A DNA stretch of 64,000 bases from Croceicoccus bisphenolivorans (lineage in GTDB: Bacteria; Pseudomonadota; Alphaproteobacteria; Sphingomonadales; Sphingomonadaceae): positions 101,847-165,846 of the forward strand of contig NZ_LRSE01000008.1 in the NCBI RefSeq assembly GCF_001634625.1, read 5' to 3'. Shown one piece after another: positions 40,456 to 47,826 of the stretch; the stretch's first letter is position 1; the number at the start of each line of letters is the position of its first letter. The notes under the pieces are model-generated. The model was not told the DNA's origin, did not search any database, and saw nothing but the letters and a program-made list of their open reading frames with translations. The position numbers and the translations under genes were made by a program.

Positions 40456-41805
40456 CTACTCCGCCAGAACGGTCTGTTCGAGCCACCGCGTGTGGATGCG
40501 GTTGGCGATGAAATCGGGATGGCCGACGATCTTGGCGTGGAGCGGCAGGGTCGTCGGCACGCCCTCCACCGCGAAATCGTCGATTGCGGACTGAAGCCGC
40601 GATACGGCCTCTGCGCGGTCCTGGCCGTGGACGATCAGCTTGCCGACCATATTGTCGTAATAGGGCGGGATCGTCGCGCCTTCGAAGATATGACTATCCA
40701 GCCTGACGCCTTCGCCTGTCGGCACTTTCCACCGTGTGACCGTGCCCGGCACCGGCATGAAGTCGCGGGTCCAGTCCTCGGCATTGATGCGGCATTCGAT
40801 GGCGTGACCGGAAAGGTCGATCTCGTCCTGCTTGACGCTGGGCGCGGCGCCACCCGCGATGCGCAACTGTTCCTGCACGAGATCAGCGCCGGAAATCATT
40901 TCGCTGACCGGGTGTTCGACCTGGATGCGGGCATTGACCTCGATGAAGTAGAACTCTTCCCGCGCCACGTCGAACAGGAATTCGGCGGTGCCGGCGTTGC
41001 GGTAGTTGACGCTGGCGGCAAGGTCGCAGGCCGCCTTGTGCAATTGCTTGCGCAAGTGATCGGGCATTGCCGCGCAGGGCGCTTCCTCGACCAGCTTCTG
41101 GTAACGGCGCTGGACCGAGCAATCGCGCTCTCCGAAATGGAGCACGCCGCCCTTCCCATCGCCCAGAAGCTGCACTTCGACATGCCGCGCCTCGGGCACG
41201 AAGCGTTCCATGAACAGGGTGCCGTCGCCGAATGCGGCCAAAGCTTCGGCGCTCGCCTTGGCGAAGCCCGCTTCCACTTCTGCCGGATTGCGGGCGATCA
41301 CCATGCCGCGCCCGCCGCCGCCGGCCGATGCCTTCAGAAGTACCGGATAACCGACCTGTTCCGCCGCCTTCACCGCGTCTGATGCACTGGCAATCTCGTC
41401 AGTGCCGGGGACCAGCGGAACGCCCGCCTTGCGCGCCATTTCGCGGGCGCGCAGCTTGTCGCCCAGTCCGTCGATCACGTCCGCCTCCGGACCGACGAAG
41501 GCGATGCCGTACTGCGCGCAAAGCCGCGCAAGCTCGGCACGTTCGGACAGAAAGCCGTAGCCCGGATGCAAACCGTCGCACCCTGTTGCCAGTGCAGCCT
41601 GCACCACCAGCTTGGCATCGAGGTAGCTTTTTGCTGCCGGTCCGGGGCCAAGCACGACGGCACGGTCGGCCTCGCATGCGCCAAGCCCGTCCCTGTCGGC
41701 TTCGGACACGCCGATGACCGCTTCGATATCGAGTGCATGGGCGGCGCGGACGATCCGCAGGCCGATTTCGCCCCGGTTGGCGACGAAGACGCGTTTCAGT
41801 CCCAT
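40456..41805 (-). CDS. accC-like: Biotin carboxylase subunit
   Basis: A 449-residue ATP-grasp enzyme that carboxylates biotin on the carrier protein. Signatures: VFVANRGEIGLRIVRAA at the N-terminus, LLKASAGGGGRGMVIAR, RHVEVQLLGDGKGGVLHFGERDCS and FIEVNARIQVEHPVSEMI (in which the usual N is conserved). The ATG follows the BCCP stop by 2 nt. Because the operon also holds a BCCP and a carboxyltransferase, this is a pathway-specific carboxylase rather than the housekeeping AccC. Confidence 0.93.
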   Translation of the reverse strand: MGLKRVFVANRGEIGLRIVRAAHALDIEAVIGVSEADRDGLGACEADRAVVLGPGPAAKSYLDAKLVVQAALATGCDGLHPGYGFLSERAELARLCAQYGIAFVGPEADVIDGLGDKLRAREMARKAGVPLVPGTDEIASASDAVKAAEQVGYPVLLKASAGGGGRGMVIARNPAEVEAGFAKASAEALAAFGDGTLFMERFVPEARHVEVQLLGDGKGGVLHFGERDCSVQRRYQKLVEEAPCAAMPDHLRKQLHKAACDLAASVNYRNAGTAEFLFDVAREEFYFIEVNARIQVEHPVSEMISGADLVQEQLRIAGGAAPSVKQDEIDLSGHAIECRINAEDWTRDFMPVPGTVTRWKVPTGEGVRLDSHIFEGATIPPYYDNMVGKLIVHGQDRAEAVSRLQSAIDDFAVEGVPTTLPLHAKIVGHPDFIANRIHTRWLEQTVLAE

Positions 41806-41807
41806 GG

Positions 41808-42296
41808 TCAGCCCGGCATCACAGCGAAAAGCGGCTGATCCGCAGCGACCATCGCACCGTCTTCGGCCAATATCGCGGCCACGGTGCCGCTGCACCCTGC
41901 GCGAACGGCGGTGAATAGCTTCATGACCTCGACAAGGCACATTTCGGTTTCGTCACTGACGGGCTGGCCGATTTCGACATAGTGCGGCGCGCCCGGCTTC
42001 GGCGCGCGGTAGAACGTGCCGAGGTAGGGCGCGCGCACGACGACAGCGCCTTCGGGAATGTCGGCTGCCGGTGCCGCGGCGGTCGGGGCGGAAGCAGGTG
42101 GCGATGCCGTCTTGCCGGTCTTCACCGGCGCCTTTGCCGTCGCGACCTGCACGGCGCCGCCACCCAGGCCGACGGCATTCTCGTCCTTCGACAGGAATAT
42201 CTCCAGCTCCCCGTGCCGGACATGCAGTTCGGTCAGGTCCGACGCCTCGAATTCGGCAAGAAGCTGTTCGAGATCGGTGAAATTGTCCTTCGCCAC
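41808..42296 (-). CDS. accB-like: Biotin carboxyl carrier protein
   Basis: A 162-residue BCCP. The N-terminal segment LLAEFEASDLTELHVRHGEL and an Ala/Pro-rich linker (residues 60-80) lead to a biotinyl domain with K126 in EVMKLFTAV, the expected acceptor. It uses a GTG start with CGGAGGGGC upstream, 2 nt after the stop of the 514-residue protein gene. Its paralogue at 31218-31601 lacks the lysine. Confidence 0.92.
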   Translation of the reverse strand: MAKDNFTDLEQLLAEFEASDLTELHVRHGELEIFLSKDENAVGLGGGAVQVATAKAPVKTGKTASPPASAPTAAAPAADIPEGAVVVRAPYLGTFYRAPKPGAPHYVEIGQPVSDETEMCLVEVMKLFTAVRAGCSGTVAAILAEDGAMVAADQPLFAVMPG

Positions 42297-42298
42297 GC

Positions 42299-43843
42299 CT
42301 AGCCCCTCCGCCGTTCGATTTCGTCGCGTGTGATCGTGCTCGGCGCGTCCTTCAGCGCCGGGCTGTTCTTCCATTCATCGCGCACCATGCGTTCCACTGC
42401 CGGGTCGCCGTCGGGTGCCCACTTCACCGTCGTGTCGCAAGTAAAGCGCAGGTCCGGCTCCATCTGGACGGGCCGCATATCGCCTGCGCGGCGATTGTAT
42501 TCGTCGATGTCCAACATCCCCTGCGTAGTGCGATAGGCACCCTGTTTTTCGGCAAAGTGCAGCACGCCTTCGCCGATCGGTTCCAGCCGCTGCTCCGAGG
42601 GCGGACGGTCGAGCACCGAATAGGGAATGTGCGAAATGTAGCGCTTGGGTTCGTTGGTATGCCGCATCATCGCATATTCGTGCAGCTGCTGGCTGGGCAG
42701 GCTGACCAGCCCGACCATTTCGCCCAGGAAATCGCGCCCGAACTGGTCGTTGAACAATGCCCGGAAACGGTCCGCGCGCGGGTCGATCTTCATCCAGTCG
42801 TCAGCGTCGTAGACACCGGCAAGGTGGGCGAAATCCTTGATCAGAGAGAAGTAGACGAGCGCGCCCGCGTCCATCATCTGGTCGCGCGTCCAGCCGGCCA
42901 TTTCCTTCCACAGCTCCACCGTCGCGGCGCGGATCTTCTCGGTCAGCGCCTCGAACGTGTCGGCCAGTTCTTCCGGTGATCCCATGCCCACCGGCTCGAA
43001 ACCGTCGGAAAGGGCGTCGGAGGTATAGAGGCCGACGCCCGAAACCGCCTCAGCGGTAAATTCGGGCTTCGATTCAAAGCTGCCCCAATCGTCCATCAGG
43101 TAGAAGTGACAACCCGTCGCTTCCATCGTCACGGTCAGGTTGTTGTACGGGATATCGTCGGCAATACCGTCCAGCCACGGATAGTCGCCGCGTGCGAGAT
43201 CGGTGAATTCGCGCACGATCATCTCGCGGTCATCGCCCAGCTTGTAGGGGCCGGAGTTGTTGAGCGTACAGCGGCTTTCGCACGAAACGAGGAAGCCGTA
43301 CTGCGACACCGCCGCAAGGAACGCGTGCGCCACTTCGTGCAGGCGGTCACCGGGCTTGCAGCGGTGCATGTCGGCATGGAAACGCTTGATGCGGTGTTCG
43401 GGCAGCATCTGCACGCGCTGGCCGAATTCGCGGGCGTTGAGGTGCCCGTCCTCGCGCTGTTGTGACAGCTTGTACCTGCGCCAGAAGTCCATGACATAGG
43501 CCACGTCCTCGGCATTGTCCGCCGGGGTCAACAGGCCGAAATTGATCAGGATCTCGCGGCCCAGCAGGTAGAACGTCGGCAGGCCCCAGCCCGGCAGACT
43601 GCCCAGCTTCCCGCCCATCGCGCGGCTGCGGTCGCCCAGTTCCTCTGCCCTTACCTTGGCCTCCACCTTCCGCAGCAATTCCGGATAGCGGTAGTAACAG
43701 CACAGGTACGAAAGCAGCATGTAGGACGGCACCGGAAACAGTTTCGATTCCTGCACCGTGCGCGTCACGCAGAGCCAGTACGTATCGTCGCCGATCGACT
43801 GGATCGCGTTGTTCGCTTCCAACAAGCGGACATAATCAAGCAT
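42299..43843 (-). CDS. Large unknown protein, first gene of the carboxylase operon
   Basis: A 514-residue protein that I cannot assign. It is aromatic-rich and apparently soluble, with several distinctive runs: YMLLSYLCCYYRYPELLRKV, SCESRCTLNNSGPYKLGD, TVTMEATGCHFYLMDDWGSF, and PNEPKRYI-like TNEPKRYISHIPYSVLDRPP. A histidine-rich stretch (EHRIKRFHADMHRCKPGDRLHEVAHAF) contains an HEVAH motif that could bind metal. The ATG before LDYVRLLEANN was chosen. It leads the operon containing BCCP, biotin carboxylase and carboxyltransferase, 111 nt downstream of an operator, so it may act on the carboxylation substrate or product. Confidence 0.75.
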   Translation of the reverse strand: MLDYVRLLEANNAIQSIGDDTYWLCVTRTVQESKLFPVPSYMLLSYLCCYYRYPELLRKVEAKVRAEELGDRSRAMGGKLGSLPGWGLPTFYLLGREILINFGLLTPADNAEDVAYVMDFWRRYKLSQQREDGHLNAREFGQRVQMLPEHRIKRFHADMHRCKPGDRLHEVAHAFLAAVSQYGFLVSCESRCTLNNSGPYKLGDDREMIVREFTDLARGDYPWLDGIADDIPYNNLTVTMEATGCHFYLMDDWGSFESKPEFTAEAVSGVGLYTSDALSDGFEPVGMGSPEELADTFEALTEKIRAATVELWKEMAGWTRDQMMDAGALVYFSLIKDFAHLAGVYDADDWMKIDPRADRFRALFNDQFGRDFLGEMVGLVSLPSQQLHEYAMMRHTNEPKRYISHIPYSVLDRPPSEQRLEPIGEGVLHFAEKQGAYRTTQGMLDIDEYNRRAGDMRPVQMEPDLRFTCDTTVKWAPDGDPAVERMVRDEWKNSPALKDAPSTITRDEIERRRG

Positions 43844-43953
43844 GCGGCAACCTGCCCTTCTCTCCATCCCGATGCCGGCACTTTCGAGGGCGCCGGTCGT
43901 CTTGCCTGTTCATACCAGATACGGACCAATCCGCAATAGTTGGTAGATCAAAA

Positions 43954-43964
43954 TCGTTCGACGA
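43954..43964. promoter_or_regulatory. GntR/FadR-type operator (TCGTTCGACGA)
   Basis: A perfect TCGT-N3-ACGA palindrome (AAATCGT-TCG-ACGAAAA) about 110 bp upstream of the start of the carboxylase operon. It lies in the 212-nt gap between that operon and the phosphotransferase gene. Confidence 0.75.
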
Positions 43965-44055
43965 AAATGTGCATCGAGTCAAGTCATGATGGCCCATAGG
44001 CGAATTGCGCGCATGTGCCTGATTCCCGTCAATGGACGGGTTATGTCACTTGGGT

Positions 44056-45033
44056 TCAGGCCTTCATCGCCCGGCGCTCGAGCAGGTCGACATAGGCGGG
44101 AAGCACTTTGGCGAAGCCTTCGAATCGCGGGTCCTGGATGCGTCCGCTCTTGAACAGGTAGGCACCGACCGAAATGATAGCCGCGACCTTCGCCTGCCCC
44201 AGAACGGCATAGCGCATCACATCCACCGCCGTGCGGCCGGTGCGCGCTTCCCACTCCTCCACCATGCGATCCCACGACCACCAGCCGGGCAGTTCGAAAC
44301 CGGCATTCGCCAGCGACGCTTCGCCCTGGTCATGGAACATGAGAATGTAGCCCAGATCGAGCATGGGTTCGCCGACTTGCGTCATCTCCCAGTCGAGCAG
44401 CACCGTCAGCTTGCCGTCCTGCCACAGGCAATTGCCATGCTTGGGGTCGCCGTGCACCGGCGTGACCGCACCGGTTGTGCGGGGCGGCTGGCGGTCGAGA
44501 TCTTCCAGCACCGACAATAGCGCCGGCATCGCATCGCTGCCACGCGCGACATCCAGCCAGTACGCGACTTCTTCGGGCACGCTGCGTCCGCCCGGCGGCA
44601 TCAGCGCGGGGTCCATCTTGTGCAGCGCCGCCAGCGCATCGAACCACTGGCGGCAGACCGCTTCGGCACCATCGACCGGATCGGCCGCAAGCCAGTCCGG
44701 CACCGCATATTCGAACGCCTCCCCCGGCACCGCGCCCATCAGGAAGAATTCGTCGCCCAGCACCGAGGCATCGGTGCAAAGCTCCAGCATCGGCGGCATG
44801 GGAACTGCCGAGTTGTCGGCCACTGCCGACATCACGGCATGCTGGCGCGCCATGTCATAGGGCGGCAACAGCCCTTCCTTCGACGGCGGCATGCGCAGGA
44901 TCTCGTTCAGCCCCTCGACGAGATAGGTCTCGTTCGAGTGACCGGCGGAAAGCACCTTCACCCCGGTTACGCGGTCGCCCCTGTCGAGCCAACCGCGCAG
45001 ACCCTTGGCAAGCGCTTCGGTATCGCGAGCCAT
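44056..45033 (-). CDS. ACAD10/APH-family phosphotransferase
   Basis: A 325-residue kinase-fold protein. The nucleotide loop is VLSAGHSNETYLVEG. The catalytic motif is VTPVHGDPKHGNCLW and the metal motif is VLLDWEMTQVGEPMLDLG. Related ACAD10 N-terminal domains and LvaA phosphorylate the hydroxyl of hydroxyacyl-CoA so that phosphate can be eliminated. The ATG before ARDTEALAKG was chosen. It follows the DUF7064/7065-like gene by 7 nt. It is one of three such genes in the window. Confidence 0.85.
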   Translation of the reverse strand: MARDTEALAKGLRGWLDRGDRVTGVKVLSAGHSNETYLVEGLNEILRMPPSKEGLLPPYDMARQHAVMSAVADNSAVPMPPMLELCTDASVLGDEFFLMGAVPGEAFEYAVPDWLAADPVDGAEAVCRQWFDALAALHKMDPALMPPGGRSVPEEVAYWLDVARGSDAMPALLSVLEDLDRQPPRTTGAVTPVHGDPKHGNCLWQDGKLTVLLDWEMTQVGEPMLDLGYILMFHDQGEASLANAGFELPGWWSWDRMVEEWEARTGRTAVDVMRYAVLGQAKVAAIISVGAYLFKSGRIQDPRFEGFAKVLPAYVDLLERRAMKA

Positions 45034-45040
45034 GGCGCCC

Positions 45041-46258
45041 TCACACCAGCGAGTTCGCTGCGGTGAGACCGAGTTCCGGATGCTCGCCGTGGATGATGGT
45101 TTCCATGATCCCGTAGCCGACGGCATCGCCCTCCGTCACGCGGATCGGGCAATCGCGAAGCTGCCGGATGCGTTCCAGCGTCTTGCGGTCCATCGTGTCG
45201 GGAAACTTTTCGCCTTCGATGGTGAGCGGTCCGTGCCACGAACCGTGCTTGCGTCCGTCGAAGCCCAAGTAGAGGCCTGGGCCAAGGTGAACGCCCGAAG
45301 TGCCCATCACCTCGACATCGATGGTGTTGGTGCCGCCCTGCATCATGTCAAAATGGACCTTGCCGCCCAGCAGGCGCCGGGTGCTGTCGTCGTAGCGCAG
45401 TTCGGGACGGACGCGGACGACCCTCTCCTGCTTGCCGTCGGGGTGGTTCATGTAGCCCGACGAATAGAAGATCCGCCCTTTGCTGGACATGTAATAGAAG
45501 TGGTAGGCGTACTTCTCGCCGTTCGGCTTCACGAGCATGAACGGGCTCCACACTAGCACGAACTCGTCCTCTCCGAACTTCGCGTCGCCGAATGCGGAGC
45601 TGGGCTTCACGTCGGCGTTGTGCGCGCCGACATCGAGGCGGGTGCCCCAGCTGTGGTCGCGGTATTCGGTCCATTCCTCGGGCCTGATCTCGATACGCTC
45701 ACCCTCGATCTCCACCCAGCCTTCGGGCGTGCCGATCTGGTGATAGCGCACAACGTCGGATCCGACGCGGAAGCCGTCGCGTTCCCGCTGCTTGTGCCGG
45801 TCTTCGAAGAACGGCGGCATCTCTGCCGTGAAGGTCACATCGTAGGCGATGGGCTGGGCATCGTTGCGTTCGCACACGTAACGGACCTTACGCAGCGGTT
45901 CGATCACTTCGTAGCGCAAGGGGCCGACTTCGGTGATCGTGGGATCGTCGCGCAATTCGCGGTTGGCACGCACGGTCCACTGCTCCGACCCGCGGGACAC
46001 CGCCGCCCAGCCATCAAGCACGCCGCGATTGTGATAACGGCCAAGGCCGAAATCGATGCCGAGCGTGCCGTCCTTGCGCACAATCGCGCTCCAGATCTTC
46101 TCGGTCCAGCTCTGTTCGGAGGTAGCGACGGTGGCATGCGTGTCGACGATCTGGTGGTTCAACAGTTCATCGACAGCGGTCAGCATACCGATGTCTTCCA
46201 TCTCGTTGCGGATGAACCTGATCGGCTGATTGCCGTTGAAGCCGTCGTAAACAGTCAT
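45041..46258 (-). CDS. DUF7064/DUF7065-like protein (possible CrtC/AttH-type beta-barrel)
   Basis: A 405-residue protein homologous to that at 56970-58082. Both share a run of the form GPxRxExxEPLxKxR and the motif RDHSWGTR (here in EWTEYRDHSWGTRLD), with a Trp/Tyr-rich beta-strand pattern. I believe this is the DUF7064/7065 group, which resembles the lipocalin-like CrtC/AttH fold; that is recall, not a search. The ATG follows GGGAGAGAGAAAAG, a strong ribosome-binding site; upstream in-frame codons were rejected. The function is unknown, and terpenoid or steroid contexts are common for such genes. Confidence 0.7.
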   Translation of the reverse strand: MTVYDGFNGNQPIRFIRNEMEDIGMLTAVDELLNHQIVDTHATVATSEQSWTEKIWSAIVRKDGTLGIDFGLGRYHNRGVLDGWAAVSRGSEQWTVRANRELRDDPTITEVGPLRYEVIEPLRKVRYVCERNDAQPIAYDVTFTAEMPPFFEDRHKQRERDGFRVGSDVVRYHQIGTPEGWVEIEGERIEIRPEEWTEYRDHSWGTRLDVGAHNADVKPSSAFGDAKFGEDEFVLVWSPFMLVKPNGEKYAYHFYYMSSKGRIFYSSGYMNHPDGKQERVVRVRPELRYDDSTRRLLGGKVHFDMMQGGTNTIDVEVMGTSGVHLGPGLYLGFDGRKHGSWHGPLTIEGEKFPDTMDRKTLERIRQLRDCPIRVTEGDAVGYGIMETIIHGEHPELGLTAANSLV

Positions 46259-46748
46259 CTTTTCTCTCTCCCGAAGTGCGGCGGTCCGCATTGCTGCGTC
46301 CGGCTCTTTCTCCTCACCCATAAATGTGTCCAACGATTTCGTCTAGCCATATCGAGCGATAGAATTCAACTCGAGGGATGGAACAAGCCGAGAGCGAGAG
46401 GAATTGCCGCCACGATCAACCCCCAGATCGCAGCAGTAACTGGCCCGTTGGGCGGCATTGACGCAGGCGGGGTCGATCGGTTTCTGTAGGAGGGCGCATA
46501 TCGGCTGGCTGTCGATATGCGCCGTTCATCTCCAACAGCGAGCTTCGATTCGCCGAGCATCGACATGACGCAAGGACGCAGCCTGGCAAATCGCCGGCAC
46601 CTGCTGCGACGGACCTTGCAGGATCGACATTCGCGCCATAAACGCGGGAATTCGGGACTATCGTGGGCTGGTGGAGACCGGCGACGCCGCGCGGGTTCGC
46701 GCCGCCGGGAGCAACCCCGGCATGATTTTCCGGCTATGCCGCGCAGGA
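46259..46748. other. 490-nt region without an accepted gene, with one strong hairpin
   Basis: Apart from the degenerate operator, this gap contains GGCGCATATCG (46493-46503) and CGATATGCGCC (46513-46523), a perfect 11-bp stem with a 9-nt loop, which could end the gntR transcript although no T-run follows. A 66-codon minus-strand frame (46366-46566) ends in a hydrophobic run (AAIWGLIVAAIPLALGLF) but has no convincing ribosome-binding site. I see nothing else. Confidence 0.4.
46339..46349. promoter_or_regulatory. Degenerate GntR/FadR-type operator (TCGTCTAGCCA)
   Basis: The left half TCGT is intact and the right half GCCA has two mismatches to ACGA. It is listed because it lies about 80 bp upstream of the DUF7064/7065-like gene, the same placement as the stronger copies. 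Overlapping it is a second palindrome, ACGATTTCGT. Confidence 0.4.
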
Positions 46749-47456
46749 TCAGGCTGCGGGAAAGACCTCGTCAGCAAGTTGGTCCATCGTTTCGCGGGTG
46801 CCCGCGAAATGCTCGCCCATCAGCTGGTCCGCCTTTTTCGCGTCACCATCCATCACCGCTGCGGCGATCAGGCGGTAGCCGTGGGCATGGCGGCGGCGCT
46901 GCGCCTCGCTCTGGCGGGTTTCGACTTGGGCGCGGAACAGGTCCGCGCGCGAAAGCGGGATCACGCGGGCCAGTTCGCCGTTGCCTCCCATCTCGATCAG
47001 CAGGTCGTAGAAATAGCGCCGCTCGGTCAGGTAGTCGCCCCGCTTGCCCGAACCCTGCAATTCCTCCAGCCGCAAGGCCGATGCCTGCAGCTCCTTTGCC
47101 TTTTGCTTGCTGGTGTTCATTTCGGCGGCCCTGCGCGCGGCAAGCCTTGCCAGCGGTTCGAGCGTGTCGAGAAGGTCGTAGACCGCCTTGCGATCCAGCG
47201 CCGAGATATAGGCGCCGCGAAACCGGCTGAGCGTGACGATCCCGTCTGCGGCAAGGTGCTTCAACGCCTCTCGCAAGGATCCGCGGCTGATGCCGAGCCG
47301 TGAAGTCAGTTCGGGTTCGAGCAAGTGCTGGCCGGGGACAAGCCGTCCCATCCGGATTTCCTTGACGATCGCGGCGGCGACCCGGTCGCTCGCGCTGCGC
47401 GGCTGATCGCCGCTATCGGCATCGCCTTCGCCTTTGACTTTCACGCCCTGATTCAC
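46749..47456 (-). CDS. GntR-family transcriptional regulator, FadR/FCD subfamily
   Basis: A 235-residue regulator. The winged helix is VAAAIVKEIRMGRLVPGQHL to LGISRGSLREALKHLAADG. The helical C-terminal FCD-type domain includes RRYFYDLLIEMGGNGELARV, with acidic and His residues (RRRHAHGYRLIAAAV and MGEHFAGTRETMDQL) in place to bind metal and ligand. It starts with GTG. FadR-subfamily proteins bind TNGTNNNACNA, matching the palindromes across 34.7-53.5 kb, including one 93 bp upstream of this gene. It probably represses itself and the catabolic units until an acyl-CoA or organic acid inducer binds. Confidence 0.92.
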   Translation of the reverse strand: MNQGVKVKGEGDADSGDQPRSASDRVAAAIVKEIRMGRLVPGQHLLEPELTSRLGISRGSLREALKHLAADGIVTLSRFRGAYISALDRKAVYDLLDTLEPLARLAARRAAEMNTSKQKAKELQASALRLEELQGSGKRGDYLTERRYFYDLLIEMGGNGELARVIPLSRADLFRAQVETRQSEAQRRRHAHGYRLIAAAVMDGDAKKADQLMGEHFAGTRETMDQLADEVFPAA

Positions 47457-47548
47457 GGCCTCTCCAGTTTCACTCGCTCATTCATTTGTCCGGCCCGTTG
47501 TAATTCGACCTTGTAGAATCGGTCAATGTACAAACTCATCTGTTGAAA

Positions 47549-47559
47549 TCGTCTAACGT
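47549..47559. promoter_or_regulatory. GntR/FadR-type operator (TCGTCTAACGT)
   Basis: AAATCGT-CTA-ACGTT, with one mismatch in the right half, about 93 bp upstream of the gntR start, consistent with autoregulation. It is one of two copies in the 370-nt gap between gntR and the TonB receptor gene, which contains no other gene. Confidence 0.6.
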
Positions 47560-47637
47560 TGCAGGCCCGCGGGATCCCCCGACCTCCTTCCGTCTACCCG
47601 CCTGCAGCGAACTCTCGTTCCAATGTATCAGATAAAA

Positions 47638-47648
47638 TCGTCAAACAT
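47638..47648. promoter_or_regulatory. GntR/FadR-type operator (TCGTCAAACAT)
   Basis: AAAATCGT-CAA-ACATTAT, with an intact left half and two mismatches on the right, about 180 bp upstream of the TonB receptor start and 79 bp from the site facing gntR. Confidence 0.5.
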
Positions 47649-47826
47649 TATTGACCCACGATCTAAGTCGGCATATCAACCTAGACGGAGGACCCGCCCA
47701 ACATTGTCGGGCCTCTGGGAGAGAGGATGCGGGGTAACACCCCAGAATCCCGTCAGATCGATCAAGACGTGGCGTGCGCACGCAAAGTAGCGCTGTGCAT
47801 GGCCTCTACGAAGGGGAGGATCGGCA

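Noticed and set aside
42299..43843. Assignment of the 514-residue protein as a metalloprotease because of its HEVAH motif
   Set aside because: It lacks the HExxH arrangement (the motif is HEVAH, without a supporting downstream glutamate pattern or zincin fold signs) and its context is metabolic.
46366..46566. 66-codon minus-strand frame with a hydrophobic C-terminus
   Set aside because: No convincing ribosome-binding site, no recognisable family, and it overlaps the inverted repeat at 46493-46523. Described with the gap instead.
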